This document shows positions 1 to 7,813 of a stretch of DNA of 64,000 nucleotides, in pieces. Position numbers and translations under genes: made by a program. The stretch is taken from contig NZ_KB235904.1 of the NCBI RefSeq assembly GCF_000332155.1, positions 2,091,813 through 2,155,812 of the forward strand, written 5' to 3'. The first letter of the stretch is position 1; the number at the start of each line of letters is the position of its first letter. The stretch is from Kamptonema formosum PCC 6407 (GTDB lineage Bacteria > Cyanobacteriota > Cyanobacteriia > Cyanobacteriales > Microcoleaceae). The notes beneath the pieces are model-generated. The model saw nothing but the letters and a program-made list of their open reading frames with translations, had not been told where the DNA came from and made no database searches.

Positions 1-55
1 CCGCTCCCCCGCCCCTCAGTCCTCAAGTTTAAAATTTAAAATTCGGAGAATTCGT

Positions 56-748
56 ATGGGATTATTTGACCGCATCTGGCGAGTGATTCGCGCCAATATT
101 AATAGTTTGGTTGGCGCGGCGGAAGATCCAGAAAAGATTCTGGAACAGAGCGTGATGGATATGCAGGAGGATCTGGTGCAGCTTAGACAGGCAGTAGCAC
201 AGGCGATCGCTACTCAAAAGCGTAGTGAGCGACAATGCGCCCAATCTGAGTCTGCTGCTTCAGAATGGTATCAGCGAGCCCAGTTAGCGCTGCAAAAAGG
301 AGAGGAAAATTTGGCGCGGGAAGCTCTAACGCGGCGGAAATCTTACCAAGAGACGGCATCAGCGCTTAAGGCGCAGCTAGAACAGCAGAGCAGCCTGGTG
401 ACTAAACTCAAGGATAATATGCGGGTCTTGGAGGGGAAAATTTCGGAGGCAAGAACTAAAAAAGATATGTACATTGCCCGTGCGCGATCGGCTAAGGCCT
501 CTGAGAAGTTGAATGAGATGATGGGAAATCTGAACACAGGGAGTGCTTTAGGCGCTTTTGAGCGGATGGAGGAGAAAGTGATGCAACTGGAAGCTCGCTC
601 AGAGGCGATCGCAGAACTTGGAACTAGCGATTTAGAAAAGAAATTTCTCTCCTTAGAGGGAGCGAACGATGTTGATGCTGAGCTGGAAGCGATGAAAGCG
701 CAAATGATCCCTGGCGGCACTTCACCTAGATTGCCTTCTGGCGAGTGA
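56..748 (+). CDS. PspA/IM30 family protein (short paralogue)
   Basis: A 230-residue, almost entirely helical protein of the PspA/IM30 (ESCRT-III-like) family, which coats and remodels the inner or thylakoid membrane under stress. Residues 1-20 form an amphipathic helix (MGLFDRIWRVIRANIN) followed by the family signature DPEKILEQSVMDMQEDL and a long charged coiled-coil hairpin to about residue 150. It ends near residue 230 without the extra C-terminal helix that marks Vipp1, so it fits the PspA-like member; the neighbour at 1648 carries that helix. The start is supported by GGAGAA at 45-50, five bases before the ATG. Family assignment is secure; the PspA versus Vipp1 distinction is inferred from length and tail. 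Confidence 0.93.
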   Translation: MGLFDRIWRVIRANINSLVGAAEDPEKILEQSVMDMQEDLVQLRQAVAQAIATQKRSERQCAQSESAASEWYQRAQLALQKGEENLAREALTRRKSYQETASALKAQLEQQSSLVTKLKDNMRVLEGKISEARTKKDMYIARARSAKASEKLNEMMGNLNTGSALGAFERMEEKVMQLEARSEAIAELGTSDLEKKFLSLEGANDVDAELEAMKAQMIPGGTSPRLPSGE

Positions 749-754
749 TGTATA

Positions 755-856
755 GCTAGGGGCTAGGGGCTAGGGGCTAGGGGCTAGGGGCTAGGGGCTA
801 GGGAAGAAGGAAGAAGGAAGAAGGAAGAAGGAAGAAGGGAAGAAGGGAAGAAGGGA
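755..856. repeat. Short tandem repeats (ggggcta and gaagaag types)
   Basis: Two arrays follow the first PspA gene without a break: heptamers of the form ggggcta (about seven copies to 803), then gaagaag/ggaagaa units to 856. The same units recur elsewhere in the window (for example 20990-21140, 45293-45412, 48339-48453). They are cyanobacterial STRR-type repeats with no coding signal. Bases 857-1030 downstream hold no gene that I can see. Confidence 0.9.
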
Positions 857-1030
857 GCGGCGTTAGGGATAGTTTTGCAGAACTTACCCTCACGGTAAGG
901 ACGCTCTTGCTTGCGGAGGCATAATCGCTTAGGGGGTGGGGTGATAGTGAACGTGCTACTATATCTGTTAGGATTGGGGGTAGTTATGTATGAATCTTTA
1001 ATAAAGGACTGAAATAAACTTGGTCAGTAA

Positions 1031-1435
1031 CCCACCCCTAAAGGGGATGGGCTTGCAAGACGAAAGTCAAAACAAGCCATACTGACCAGCCTAAGACTTT
1101 CGAGGTCTACGTTTTTTGAGTCAAGACACCAGGCGGATGCGTAGCTAGTCCTCTGCCCTGTCGTTTGCAGTTAAACAGTTTTAAGGTCACTGAAACAGTG
1201 CTGCAAGCTGAACAAGCTCTCAAAACATTGGCGAAGCTAACTTTACCCCGCAAGGGAGGCTCGAAAGAGCAAATCATTATGCGTACAGGGTTGTGAGGTT
1301 TGAGATGGTAATTGTCCCATCGAAAGTACATCACTTTCATCACACCGAACTAAACAGCCCCAAGGCGGTAATGGAAAAAACGATTCACGGCGGAAGACAG
1401 CCGCAAAAATTCCTCCCACCCCTAAAGGGGATGGG
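1031..1435 (+). ncRNA. Candidate stand-alone HEARO/omega-RNA-like structured RNA element
   Basis: No convincing gene lies between the two PspA paralogues (749-1647). The block is bounded by two near-identical hairpins, cccacccctaaaggggatg-type, at 1031-1051 and 1415-1435, in direct orientation. Such hairpins are typical of IS200/IS605-like ends and of HEARO elements, the omega RNA of IscB. Inside are further pairings: cgaaagtc (1061-1068) with gactttcg (1095-1102), and a gc-rich hairpin around 1250-1270. No IscB, IsrB or TnpB reading frame accompanies it. HEARO RNAs without a protein are known in cyanobacteria. The assignment rests on pattern memory; a decayed tnpB right end with its guide RNA is the main alternative. 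Bases 1436-1647 hold only the upstream region of the next gene. Confidence 0.45.
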
Positions 1436-1647
1436 TTTCCATTTTGGAAAGGTTTATGAATTAGCTTCAAGGAGCTTTGCTGCAAGTCTCAGAAAGATCG
1501 CTTTAAACTGAATTTATGCGCTTGGGAAAGTTGCTTGAGACCAATCTCATTTAAAAATTGGATCGCCAGAATTTCGCGCTCGCAGGCTGATGCCTAGAGC
1601 TTCCTTCCCACCTACCTCGTAAACCCCAATAAAGGAAAAATAGCGTT

Positions 1648-2418
1648 ATGGGATTATTTGATCGCATTAGCCGAGTTGTGAGAGCCAATCTCAACGATAT
1701 GGTCAATAAGGCTGAAGACCCAGAAAAGATTTTAGAACAGTCCATCATTGATATGCAGGAAGACTTGGTGCAGTTGCGCCAAGCTGTTGCTAGCGCGATC
1801 GCTACTCAAAAACGCACCCAGACACAGTACGCTCAGGCTGAATCTCAAGCCAACCAGTGGCAATCGCGAGCTCAGCTAGCTCTCCAAAAAGGAGATGAAA
1901 ATTTGGCCCGCGAAGCGCTAGTTCGCAAGAAGTCTTACGCGGAAACGGCGGCGACGCTGAAGGCTAGCTTGGATCAGCAAACTGGTCAGATGGAAAGTCT
2001 CAAGCGCAACTTGGTCGCTCTGGAAAGCAAGATTTCCGAAGCTAAAACTAAGAAGGATATGCTTAAGGCGCGGATCTCTGCTGCTAAGGCTCAGGAGCAA
2101 TTAAATAGCACGATCGGCTCCCTGAATACAAGCAGCTCTATGGGTGCTTTCGAGCGGATGGAAGAAAAAGTCTTGCAGATGGAAGCTCGTGCAGGTGCAT
2201 CGGCGGAGTTGGCTGCTGGCTCTGGTTTGGAACAAGAGTTTCTGAAGTTGGAAGCTGGCGGTGGCGTTGACGATGATTTGGCGGCTCTGAAGGCGCAGAT
2301 GAATTTGGCTCCAGCGACAACTGGTTCTCTCCCTGCGGCGGGTCAAACTTCTGGCACGTCGAATTCCGTTGTCGATCCTGAACTGGAAGAGTTGCGATCG
2401 CAGCTCAATAAAATCTAG
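1648..2418 (+). CDS. vipp1: Vipp1/IM30, membrane-remodelling thylakoid biogenesis protein
   Basis: A 256-residue paralogue of the protein at 56, nearly identical over the first 60 residues (MGLFDRISRVV, then DPEKILEQSIIDMQEDL). It has the amphipathic helix 0 and coiled-coil core, then a Ser/Thr/Ala/Gly-rich linker (about 222-240) and a last helix DPELEELRSQLNKI. That flexible linker plus terminal helix is the hallmark of Vipp1 against PspA. Vipp1 forms rings and rods on the inner and thylakoid membranes and is needed for thylakoid maintenance. AAAGGA at 1631-1636 precedes the ATG. The two genes are tandem duplicates but about 900 bases apart, separated by repeats and the HEARO-like element, so they are probably transcribed separately. 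Confidence 0.93.
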   Translation: MGLFDRISRVVRANLNDMVNKAEDPEKILEQSIIDMQEDLVQLRQAVASAIATQKRTQTQYAQAESQANQWQSRAQLALQKGDENLAREALVRKKSYAETAATLKASLDQQTGQMESLKRNLVALESKISEAKTKKDMLKARISAAKAQEQLNSTIGSLNTSSSMGAFERMEEKVLQMEARAGASAELAAGSGLEQEFLKLEAGGGVDDDLAALKAQMNLAPATTGSLPAAGQTSGTSNSVVDPELEELRSQLNKI

Positions 2419-2424
2419 TCTCTA

Positions 2425-2476
2425 TCTACCGAAGGCAGGAGGTAAGAGGCAGGAGGCAGAAGGCAGGAGGCAGTTA
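2425..2476. repeat. Purine-rich tandem repeat (gcaggag/gaaggcag units)
   Basis: Imperfect repeats of gaaggcaggag and gcaggaggcag lie just behind the vipp1 stop codon. They resemble the purine-rich STRR arrays seen elsewhere in the window. No terminator hairpin was seen here. Confidence 0.8.
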
Positions 2477-2590
2477 TCACACCTTTGTTATTTTGTCAAC
2501 AATACTGAGATGTAAGTAATTGTCACAATATCCTTAGAAATTAATACAAAGATGCTAAACTCCAAGGGCAAGGTGCTTCTCAGAGTTTAA

Positions 2591-4666
2591 ATGCCTCCTG
2601 TCACATCACCTGCTATGCCCCGGAAACTTTTCATCGGCTTTTTAAGGATAAATTTTACAGTCGCACTGCTTTGTAACTGCTCAGTTACAGCATTTTATCC
2701 TCAGCCATTAAGAGCTCAAACTGCTGAAAGCAACCTCACATTATCGGAAGTATCATCACAAAGTCCACTTCTTCCCAGTCCTACCCTTGTTAAGGGGAGA
2801 ATGCTCGATCGAGGGGGTGAGATTTCGTACTCAACTGAGTTGAAAGCTGCTTTAATTCCATCAAGTCCGGCTGTTTCTCAATTTGCCAAGAGCTGGGGGA
2901 AGCAATCTCAAAGCCTGATGATGGCGGTTCCAGAAGACGAGCGATCGCGAATATTATCCTCAATTCCGCTGGTAATTCCACCTAAAAACATTGCCAATAG
3001 GCTAGATATCAGCTCAAATGAAGGCTTAGACAACTCACAAGTATCTCAGCTTCCCAATCCTGGGATACCTACTCCGCCGCCACAGCCAGAATTACCAATA
3101 CCATCGCCTTTACCTCCTCCAGAAGAACTCCTCCAGCCTTCAACGCCAGCTCCCGGCGATCGTGAAGAAATCCCCAATGTTCCAGGGACGGTGACAGTCG
3201 AGCGGTTTGAAGTAGTTGGTAGCACTGTCTTCAGTAAAGAAGAATTAGACAAGTTACTAGCAGATTTTACGGGTCGCCCGATCTCTTTTGCCGAACTGCT
3301 GCAAGCTCGTTCGGCTGTAACGCAACTTTACATCAGCAAAGGCTACATCACTTCCGGCGCACTGATTCCGCCTCAAAGTATGACGGGGGGTGTGGTCAAG
3401 ATTCAGGCGATCGAAGGTAGGTTAGAAAGTATTAGTGTGGCAGGGAATCAGCGGCTTAATCCTGAGTATGTACGGAGTCGATTGGCGATCGCTACTCAAG
3501 CTCCTCTGAATCAAAACCAGCTATTAGAAGCTCTGCAACTGCTGCAACTCAACCCCCTCATCCAAAATATCTCCGCTGAGCTGCAAGCAGGATCGCGCCC
3601 CGGTTTAAACTTGCTGGAAGTGCGGATTAAAGAAGCAAAAACTTTGAACTCACGCATTTTTGCTGATAATGGGCGCTCTCCCAGCGTGGGGACTTTCCGA
3701 CGGGGGGCAGAAATTGGCTCAGGTAATGTATCGGGTAGGGGCGATCGCGCCAGTTTGACTTATACAAACACAGATGGCAGTAATAGTGTGGAGCTTAACT
3801 ACACGCTACCTGTGAATCCACGTAATGGCACTGTCAGTTTTCAGCTCAGTAGGAGCAAGAGCAATATTATTGAGCCGCCCTTTGACGAACTGGACATTGA
3901 AGCCAAAAGCCGTGACTACGAATTAACCTACCGCCAGCCAATAGTCCAAACTCCTAACCAAGAAATTGCCTTGGGGATCAGTGCTGCTCGGCGAGAAAGC
4001 GATACCTTTTTGTTGGGCGTAGAATATCCTTTGTCACCCGGATCTGACGATCGCGGCAGAACTCGCATTTTTGCAGTTAGAGCCTTTCAGGAATACACCC
4101 AGAGGGGAGCCAGACAAGTTTTTGCGGCGCGATCGCAATTCAGTCTCGGAATCGGAGCCTTTGATGCTAGTGTCAACAATTCCGAACCTGACGGTCAATT
4201 TCTGGCCTGGCGGGGTCAAGCACAGTATTTGCGCTTGCTAGCACCAGATACGCTGTTGTTATTGCGATCGGATGTGCAATTAGCTGCTGGGGAACTCGTA
4301 CCCTTGGAGCAAATTGGTTTGGGAGGCTTAGACACTGTGCGGGGTTATCGTCAAGATTTATTGCTGACGGATAATGGAGTTTTTGCTTCCGCTGAGGTCA
4401 GGTATCCAATTTATCGCACCGGCGATAAAAAAGGGATTTTGCAGCTAACGCCGTTTATTGACTTTGGTAGAGCTTGGAATAGCGGTTCTAAAGGAGAACC
4501 TGACCCGAATACTTTGGTATCTGCGGGGTTAGGTTTGCGGTGGCAATATGGCGATCGCTTTACAGCTCGCTTTGAGTGGGGAATTCCTTTGATTGAAGTC
4601 AAATCTAGTGACAGAACCCTGCAAGAAAGAGGGCTGTATTTTTCTATAGAGTTTAAACCTTTTTAG
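2591..4666 (+). CDS. ShlB/FhaC/HecB-type two-partner secretion outer-membrane transporter (TpsB)
   Basis: A 691-residue outer-membrane protein of the Omp85/TpsB superfamily that exports a large TpsA partner or acts as an outer-membrane porin. Residues 1-43 look like a signal peptide (hydrophobic FTVALLCNCSVTAF, then LRAQ). A proline-rich linker follows at about 158-192 (GIPTPPPQPELPIPSPLPPP). A POTRA_2 domain lies at about 197-262 (VTVERFEVVGSTVFSKEEL), then a second POTRA-like segment and a C-terminal beta barrel from about 350 to a terminal aromatic (SIEFKPF). The conserved TpsB motif VRGYRQD is at about residue 582. No TpsA gene with an N-terminal secretion domain is adjacent, so the substrate is not visible. 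The long disordered N-terminus before the POTRA is common in cyanobacterial members. Confidence 0.93.
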   Translation: MPPVTSPAMPRKLFIGFLRINFTVALLCNCSVTAFYPQPLRAQTAESNLTLSEVSSQSPLLPSPTLVKGRMLDRGGEISYSTELKAALIPSSPAVSQFAKSWGKQSQSLMMAVPEDERSRILSSIPLVIPPKNIANRLDISSNEGLDNSQVSQLPNPGIPTPPPQPELPIPSPLPPPEELLQPSTPAPGDREEIPNVPGTVTVERFEVVGSTVFSKEELDKLLADFTGRPISFAELLQARSAVTQLYISKGYITSGALIPPQSMTGGVVKIQAIEGRLESISVAGNQRLNPEYVRSRLAIATQAPLNQNQLLEALQLLQLNPLIQNISAELQAGSRPGLNLLEVRIKEAKTLNSRIFADNGRSPSVGTFRRGAEIGSGNVSGRGDRASLTYTNTDGSNSVELNYTLPVNPRNGTVSFQLSRSKSNIIEPPFDELDIEAKSRDYELTYRQPIVQTPNQEIALGISAARRESDTFLLGVEYPLSPGSDDRGRTRIFAVRAFQEYTQRGARQVFAARSQFSLGIGAFDASVNNSEPDGQFLAWRGQAQYLRLLAPDTLLLLRSDVQLAAGELVPLEQIGLGGLDTVRGYRQDLLLTDNGVFASAEVRYPIYRTGDKKGILQLTPFIDFGRAWNSGSKGEPDPNTLVSAGLGLRWQYGDRFTARFEWGIPLIEVKSSDRTLQERGLYFSIEFKPF

Positions 4667-4810
4667 AAGGAAGAAGGGAGAGGGAAGAAAAATCGGCTTT
4701 ACTATTGGCGGAATGACGATCTTCCGCTATATATGTGGATAACGAGTCCGAACTAGAGTTCTTTTCTGGTTACATCACCTAATTAAACCAATAGGTTTTT
4801 TAAGAAAATC

Positions 4811-5044
4811 ATGTCTAAAGTGCAGTCGCTATTTCTCAGCTCTTTTGCATCAGGGTTTGCTCTTTGCTCAGTCATTTTCGCCATATTTACGATGACATCA
4901 GGGTTATCCTTTATGAGTTTTTTTCGGTTTCTATTAGCTTTGTTGTTTTTGGGAATCAATTTATTGTTTGCAGTACATTACTATACGGCAATGTCAAAAG
5001 AGTTAAATTTTAGGAATAGAAATAAAGCCAGAATTCAAAAATAA
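4811..5044 (+). CDS. Small two-helix membrane protein, unknown function
   Basis: A 77-residue protein that I do not recognise. Two hydrophobic segments are visible, about residues 8-30 (SSFASGFALCSVIFAIFTM) and 36-60 (SFFRFLLALLFLGINLLFAV), followed by a basic, polar tail (NFRNRNKARIQK). It therefore looks like a hairpin integral membrane protein with its C-terminus in the cytoplasm. It stands alone between the TpsB gene and the glutaredoxin gene. Codon use resembles its neighbours, so it is probably a real gene, but no function can be named. Confidence 0.6.
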   Translation: MSKVQSLFLSSFASGFALCSVIFAIFTMTSGLSFMSFFRFLLALLFLGINLLFAVHYYTAMSKELNFRNRNKARIQK

Positions 5045-5172
5045 ACTCTGCCAATTCTAACTCGCTTTGTACGAGTTCATACTGTTCTTGAATAAACCGT
5101 ATAAATTGCAGAGATCCCATAGTTCAAGCAAACTAGGCTCTTAATAATTGATTTAGGATTGCTATAATAAGC

Positions 5173-5298
5173 AGGTGGACATAAATAAACGTAAACGTAA
5201 GGTGGGCGCAAGCCGAAAGCATATTAGCTACTCGCGATCAGATTTTTGTGGCTTGCGCCCACCCTACAAGTTATATATGCGTTTAATTATGTCCGACT
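5173..5298. mobile_element. MITE with imperfect terminal inverted repeats
   Basis: A 125-base element with inverted ends. The left arm ggacataaataaacg (5177-5191) mirrors cgtttaattatgtcc at the right end (about 5280-5294), and a perfect 14-bp inner pair ggtgggcgcaagcc (5201-5214) / ggcttgcgcccacc (5250-5263) closes the stem. It has no coding capacity of its own. Just upstream, atttaggattgctata (about 5153-5168) matches one end of the different MITE at 55276-55377. The element lies immediately before the glutaredoxin gene and is open in the same frame, so automated starts may be placed inside it. Confidence 0.75.
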
Positions 5299-5348
5299 AC
5301 TTAGCTTTAAGCTCAATTCTTAAATCCACGTTTACCAGGGTAATAAAA

Positions 5349-5663
5349 ATGCTTGATTTCCTCAATCCTATTTTAGGCCGCCATCCAGAACGCATTAAAG
5401 CCAATGTGGAAATTTATACTTGGCAAACTTGTCCTTACTGCATGAGGGCAAAATTATTGCTGTGGTGGAAAGGCGTAAACTATACTGAATACAAAATTGA
5501 CGGCGACGAAGCAGCTAGAAATCAAATGGCTGAACGTGCAAATGGACGGCGTAGCGTACCGCAAGTTTTCATTAATAATGAGCACGTTGGTGGTTGTGAT
5601 GACATCTATAAATTAGATGGAAATGCACAGTTAGATCCGTTGTTAAGTCAGCCATCTGCTTAG
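5349..5663 (+). CDS. grxC: Glutaredoxin 3 (dithiol, CPYC)
   Basis: A small thiol-disulfide oxidoreductase that uses glutathione to reduce protein disulfides. From the ATG at 5349 it is 104 residues with active site TCPYCMRAK (Cys28 and Cys31), the conserved cis-proline loop SVPQVFIN and the GGCDDIYKLD glutathione-binding motif. The frame is open further upstream to a GTG at 5175, but those 58 residues are encoded by the MITE and are not glutaredoxin-like; the typical family length of 85-105 residues and the position of the MITE favour 5349. The short N-terminal extension MLDFLNPILGRHPERIKA before the beta strand is common in cyanobacterial GrxC. Confidence 0.92.
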   Translation: MLDFLNPILGRHPERIKANVEIYTWQTCPYCMRAKLLLWWKGVNYTEYKIDGDEAARNQMAERANGRRSVPQVFINNEHVGGCDDIYKLDGNAQLDPLLSQPSA

Positions 5664-5703
5664 TATAGGGACTGCTTTGAAAACTCTTAAAATTGCTAGG
5701 TGA

Positions 5704-5744
5704 AGAGACCAAAAATCCCCATATTCAGGAGATTTTTGGTCTCT
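5704..5744. terminator. Bidirectional hairpin terminator between grxC and menD
   Basis: Perfect 14-bp stem agagaccaaaaatc (5704-5717) / gatttttggtctct (5731-5744) with a 13-base loop lies between the convergent ends of grxC (5663) and menD (5743). The A-run and T-run in the arms would serve both strands. It overlaps the last bases of menD. Confidence 0.7.
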
Positions 5745-7512
5745 ATGAATAGGAAAATTTGCTCAGATTATCTTTACGCCATTGAGCATCTTCCCGTCGG
5801 TTTGTTTGTAATTCTAAGGCGCGAATACCGCTGCTAGGTAGTGGGTTTAAACGTTGTTTTAACTGTTCCCAAGAATTAATAATCTCATGTTCAACCCCGT
5901 AAGTTGCACATAACTGGGAAAAGTTAATATTTTGGGGAGTAGCAAAAAATTCTTCAAAGGTAGGTTCAAACTTAGCTATAGGCAACATTTCAAAAATGCC
6001 ACCACCGTTGTTATTAATTAAAATAATTGTTAGATGCCCGACAAATTTATTTTTCAGTAAAAATCCATTTGTATCGTGTAAAAGGGCTAAATCTCCTGTT
6101 AACAGCACACTACTTTGATTGCGGTAGGCAATGCCTAAAGCTGTTGATAAAGTGCCATCAATTCCATTAGCTCCTCGATTAAAAAAAGGTTGTATATTTA
6201 AGTTATTAGGAACCCAGAAAAATTCTACATCTCTCACTGGCATACTGTTGGCAATAAATATCGGGGTTGCGGTTGGTAAAATTTGGGAAATTAGCCAAGC
6301 AGCTTTTGGTTCCACTATATTATTAATAGTATTCATTTTCTGGTCAATAGCTGTTCTGATTTTGGCTTCGGTGTTACACCATAATTGCAGATATTCGTTG
6401 GTTGAACTGGACTCGGTAAATTTCCTCTCAAAAAGTATAGAAGCAATAGATTCTACTGATGTTCTTAGGTGGGAAGTTTTACCATGCAGCGGGTCAAAAT
6501 TGCGATCGCTAGGGTCAATTATCCATCGTCTAGGTTGGGTATCTTCTAACCAAGTTCGGAGGTTTTTACTGATGGGTAATTCGCCTAGTTGAATGACAAT
6601 ATCTGGTGTTAATTTTTCTGCTATTTCTTGGTTTCGTAGAATTAAGTCATAAGTGGAAATTAGATCGGGATTTAATTGAGAGTAATTTCTTAAGGGTGAT
6701 AGTCCTTCTGCTAAAACTGGCGCTCCTAAAGATTGAGAAATCTGTGCAACTGCATGGCAATATATTTCGGGAAATTGAGGCTGCGCGATGCCAGCAATGA
6801 CAAGTATTTTATGATATTTTTGATGGAATAAATCAGTCAAAAAATTTTCACTTTTTGGGGATATTTTACTCCCATATTCTTCGTTATTACCAGGCAAAAA
6901 ATGACAGCTATCAAAGAAATTTTCGGGAGAAAATTTAGCTTGTAATGCTGTGGTTGCTATTTCTGGAATAGGTGCAAGAGGCTCGCGAAAGGGAATATTG
7001 AGATGGACTGGGCCGGGAACAGGAAAAAGTGCCTGTTCCCAAGCATGAATTGCTGTTTGCCGCAAATAGTTTAGCATTCCTGTTTCCGCAGATGGCAAGG
7101 CTAATTCAGTTTGCCAATTGGGGTAATTGCCATATAATTTAACTTGGTCAATGGCTTGACCTGCATGACATCCACGCATTTCTGGAGGACGATCTGCTGT
7201 TAATATTAGTAGAGAAATTTTACTTTCTTTAGCTTCAATTATGGCAGGAAAAAAGTTAGCGCTAGCAGTTCCAGAGGTACAAACAACTGCTACTGGAAAA
7301 CCAGTTTTTTTTGCTATTCCTAATGCAAAAAATGCTGCTGAACGTTCATCAAGGATGGGGATTGTTTCGACTTTACTATTCTGAGCAAAGGCAATTGTCA
7401 ATGGTGTAGAACGGGAGCCTGGACAAATGATAGCGGTGGTTAATCCTAGACGTTGCCAAGTCTCTACTAAGATGGAAGACCAAAGGGTATTTGTATTACG
7501 AAAATCTATCAT
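5743..7512 (-). CDS. menD: MenD, 2-succinyl-5-enolpyruvyl-6-hydroxy-3-cyclohexene-1-carboxylate synthase
   Basis: Thiamine-diphosphate enzyme of 589 residues that joins isochorismate and 2-oxoglutarate (with CO2 release) to make SEPHCHC, the first committed step of phylloquinone/menaquinone synthesis. The N-terminal pyrimidine-binding domain shows ICPGSRSTPLTIAF and the DERSA catalytic glutamate region near residues 25-60. The C-terminal domain has the ThDP/Mg motif GDLALLHDTNGFLL followed by ILINNNGGGIFEMLP. Length is normal for the family. It is on the same strand as menF, which lies upstream with a 301-base gap, so the two may share a transcript but are not tightly coupled. Confidence 0.96.
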   Translation of the reverse strand: MIDFRNTNTLWSSILVETWQRLGLTTAIICPGSRSTPLTIAFAQNSKVETIPILDERSAAFFALGIAKKTGFPVAVVCTSGTASANFFPAIIEAKESKISLLILTADRPPEMRGCHAGQAIDQVKLYGNYPNWQTELALPSAETGMLNYLRQTAIHAWEQALFPVPGPVHLNIPFREPLAPIPEIATTALQAKFSPENFFDSCHFLPGNNEEYGSKISPKSENFLTDLFHQKYHKILVIAGIAQPQFPEIYCHAVAQISQSLGAPVLAEGLSPLRNYSQLNPDLISTYDLILRNQEIAEKLTPDIVIQLGELPISKNLRTWLEDTQPRRWIIDPSDRNFDPLHGKTSHLRTSVESIASILFERKFTESSSTNEYLQLWCNTEAKIRTAIDQKMNTINNIVEPKAAWLISQILPTATPIFIANSMPVRDVEFFWVPNNLNIQPFFNRGANGIDGTLSTALGIAYRNQSSVLLTGDLALLHDTNGFLLKNKFVGHLTIILINNNGGGIFEMLPIAKFEPTFEEFFATPQNINFSQLCATYGVEHEIINSWEQLKQRLNPLPSSGIRALELQTNRREDAQWRKDNLSKFSYS

Positions 7513-7813
7513 TTGGTAGGTGTTAGTTGTTGATTGTTAGTTGTTGGTTGATATAGCAGGAGGCAGGAGGAAAATGCAATACTAGAAATGGTTTGGGGGA
7601 TGGAGAATGCCCTAACCGTTGTGGCGGTTGCTATAATTGATAAGCTGTTACGTTATTAATATCGGGACTTAAACCCAAACTCTTTCCCGGCAAGAGAAGA
7701 CGAAATATATGATAAGTTAACATACAAATTCAATGCGTATAATTTTAATTATTAATGGTAACACATAAGTTGTTAGCTTCTGCTTTTTTCCTTCTTCTCT
7801 CTTCCTTATTCCT
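7513..7813. other. menF-menD spacer, no gene
   Basis: The 301-base gap upstream of menD has imperfect ttagttgttg repeats (about 7519-7550), a caggaggcaggagg repeat piece and otherwise AT-rich sequence. I see no gene, no hairpin of note and no obvious terminator for menF. Confidence 0.6.

Noticed and set aside
343-720. A 125-residue minus-strand frame opposite the first PspA gene, and similar frames elsewhere (for example 40158-40397, 50129-50551).
   Set aside because: They lie antisense to clear genes with normal codon use on the other strand and have no ribosome site or family match.
1031-1435. The two direct cccacccctaaagggg hairpins could be read as a two-copy CRISPR-like array.
   Set aside because: Only two copies about 385 bases apart; spacer length and lack of further repeats exclude a CRISPR array.
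5175-5348. N-terminal extension of glutaredoxin from GTG 5175 as a targeting peptide.
   Set aside because: The sequence is accounted for by the MITE and shows no signal-peptide pattern; the family start fits ATG 5349.
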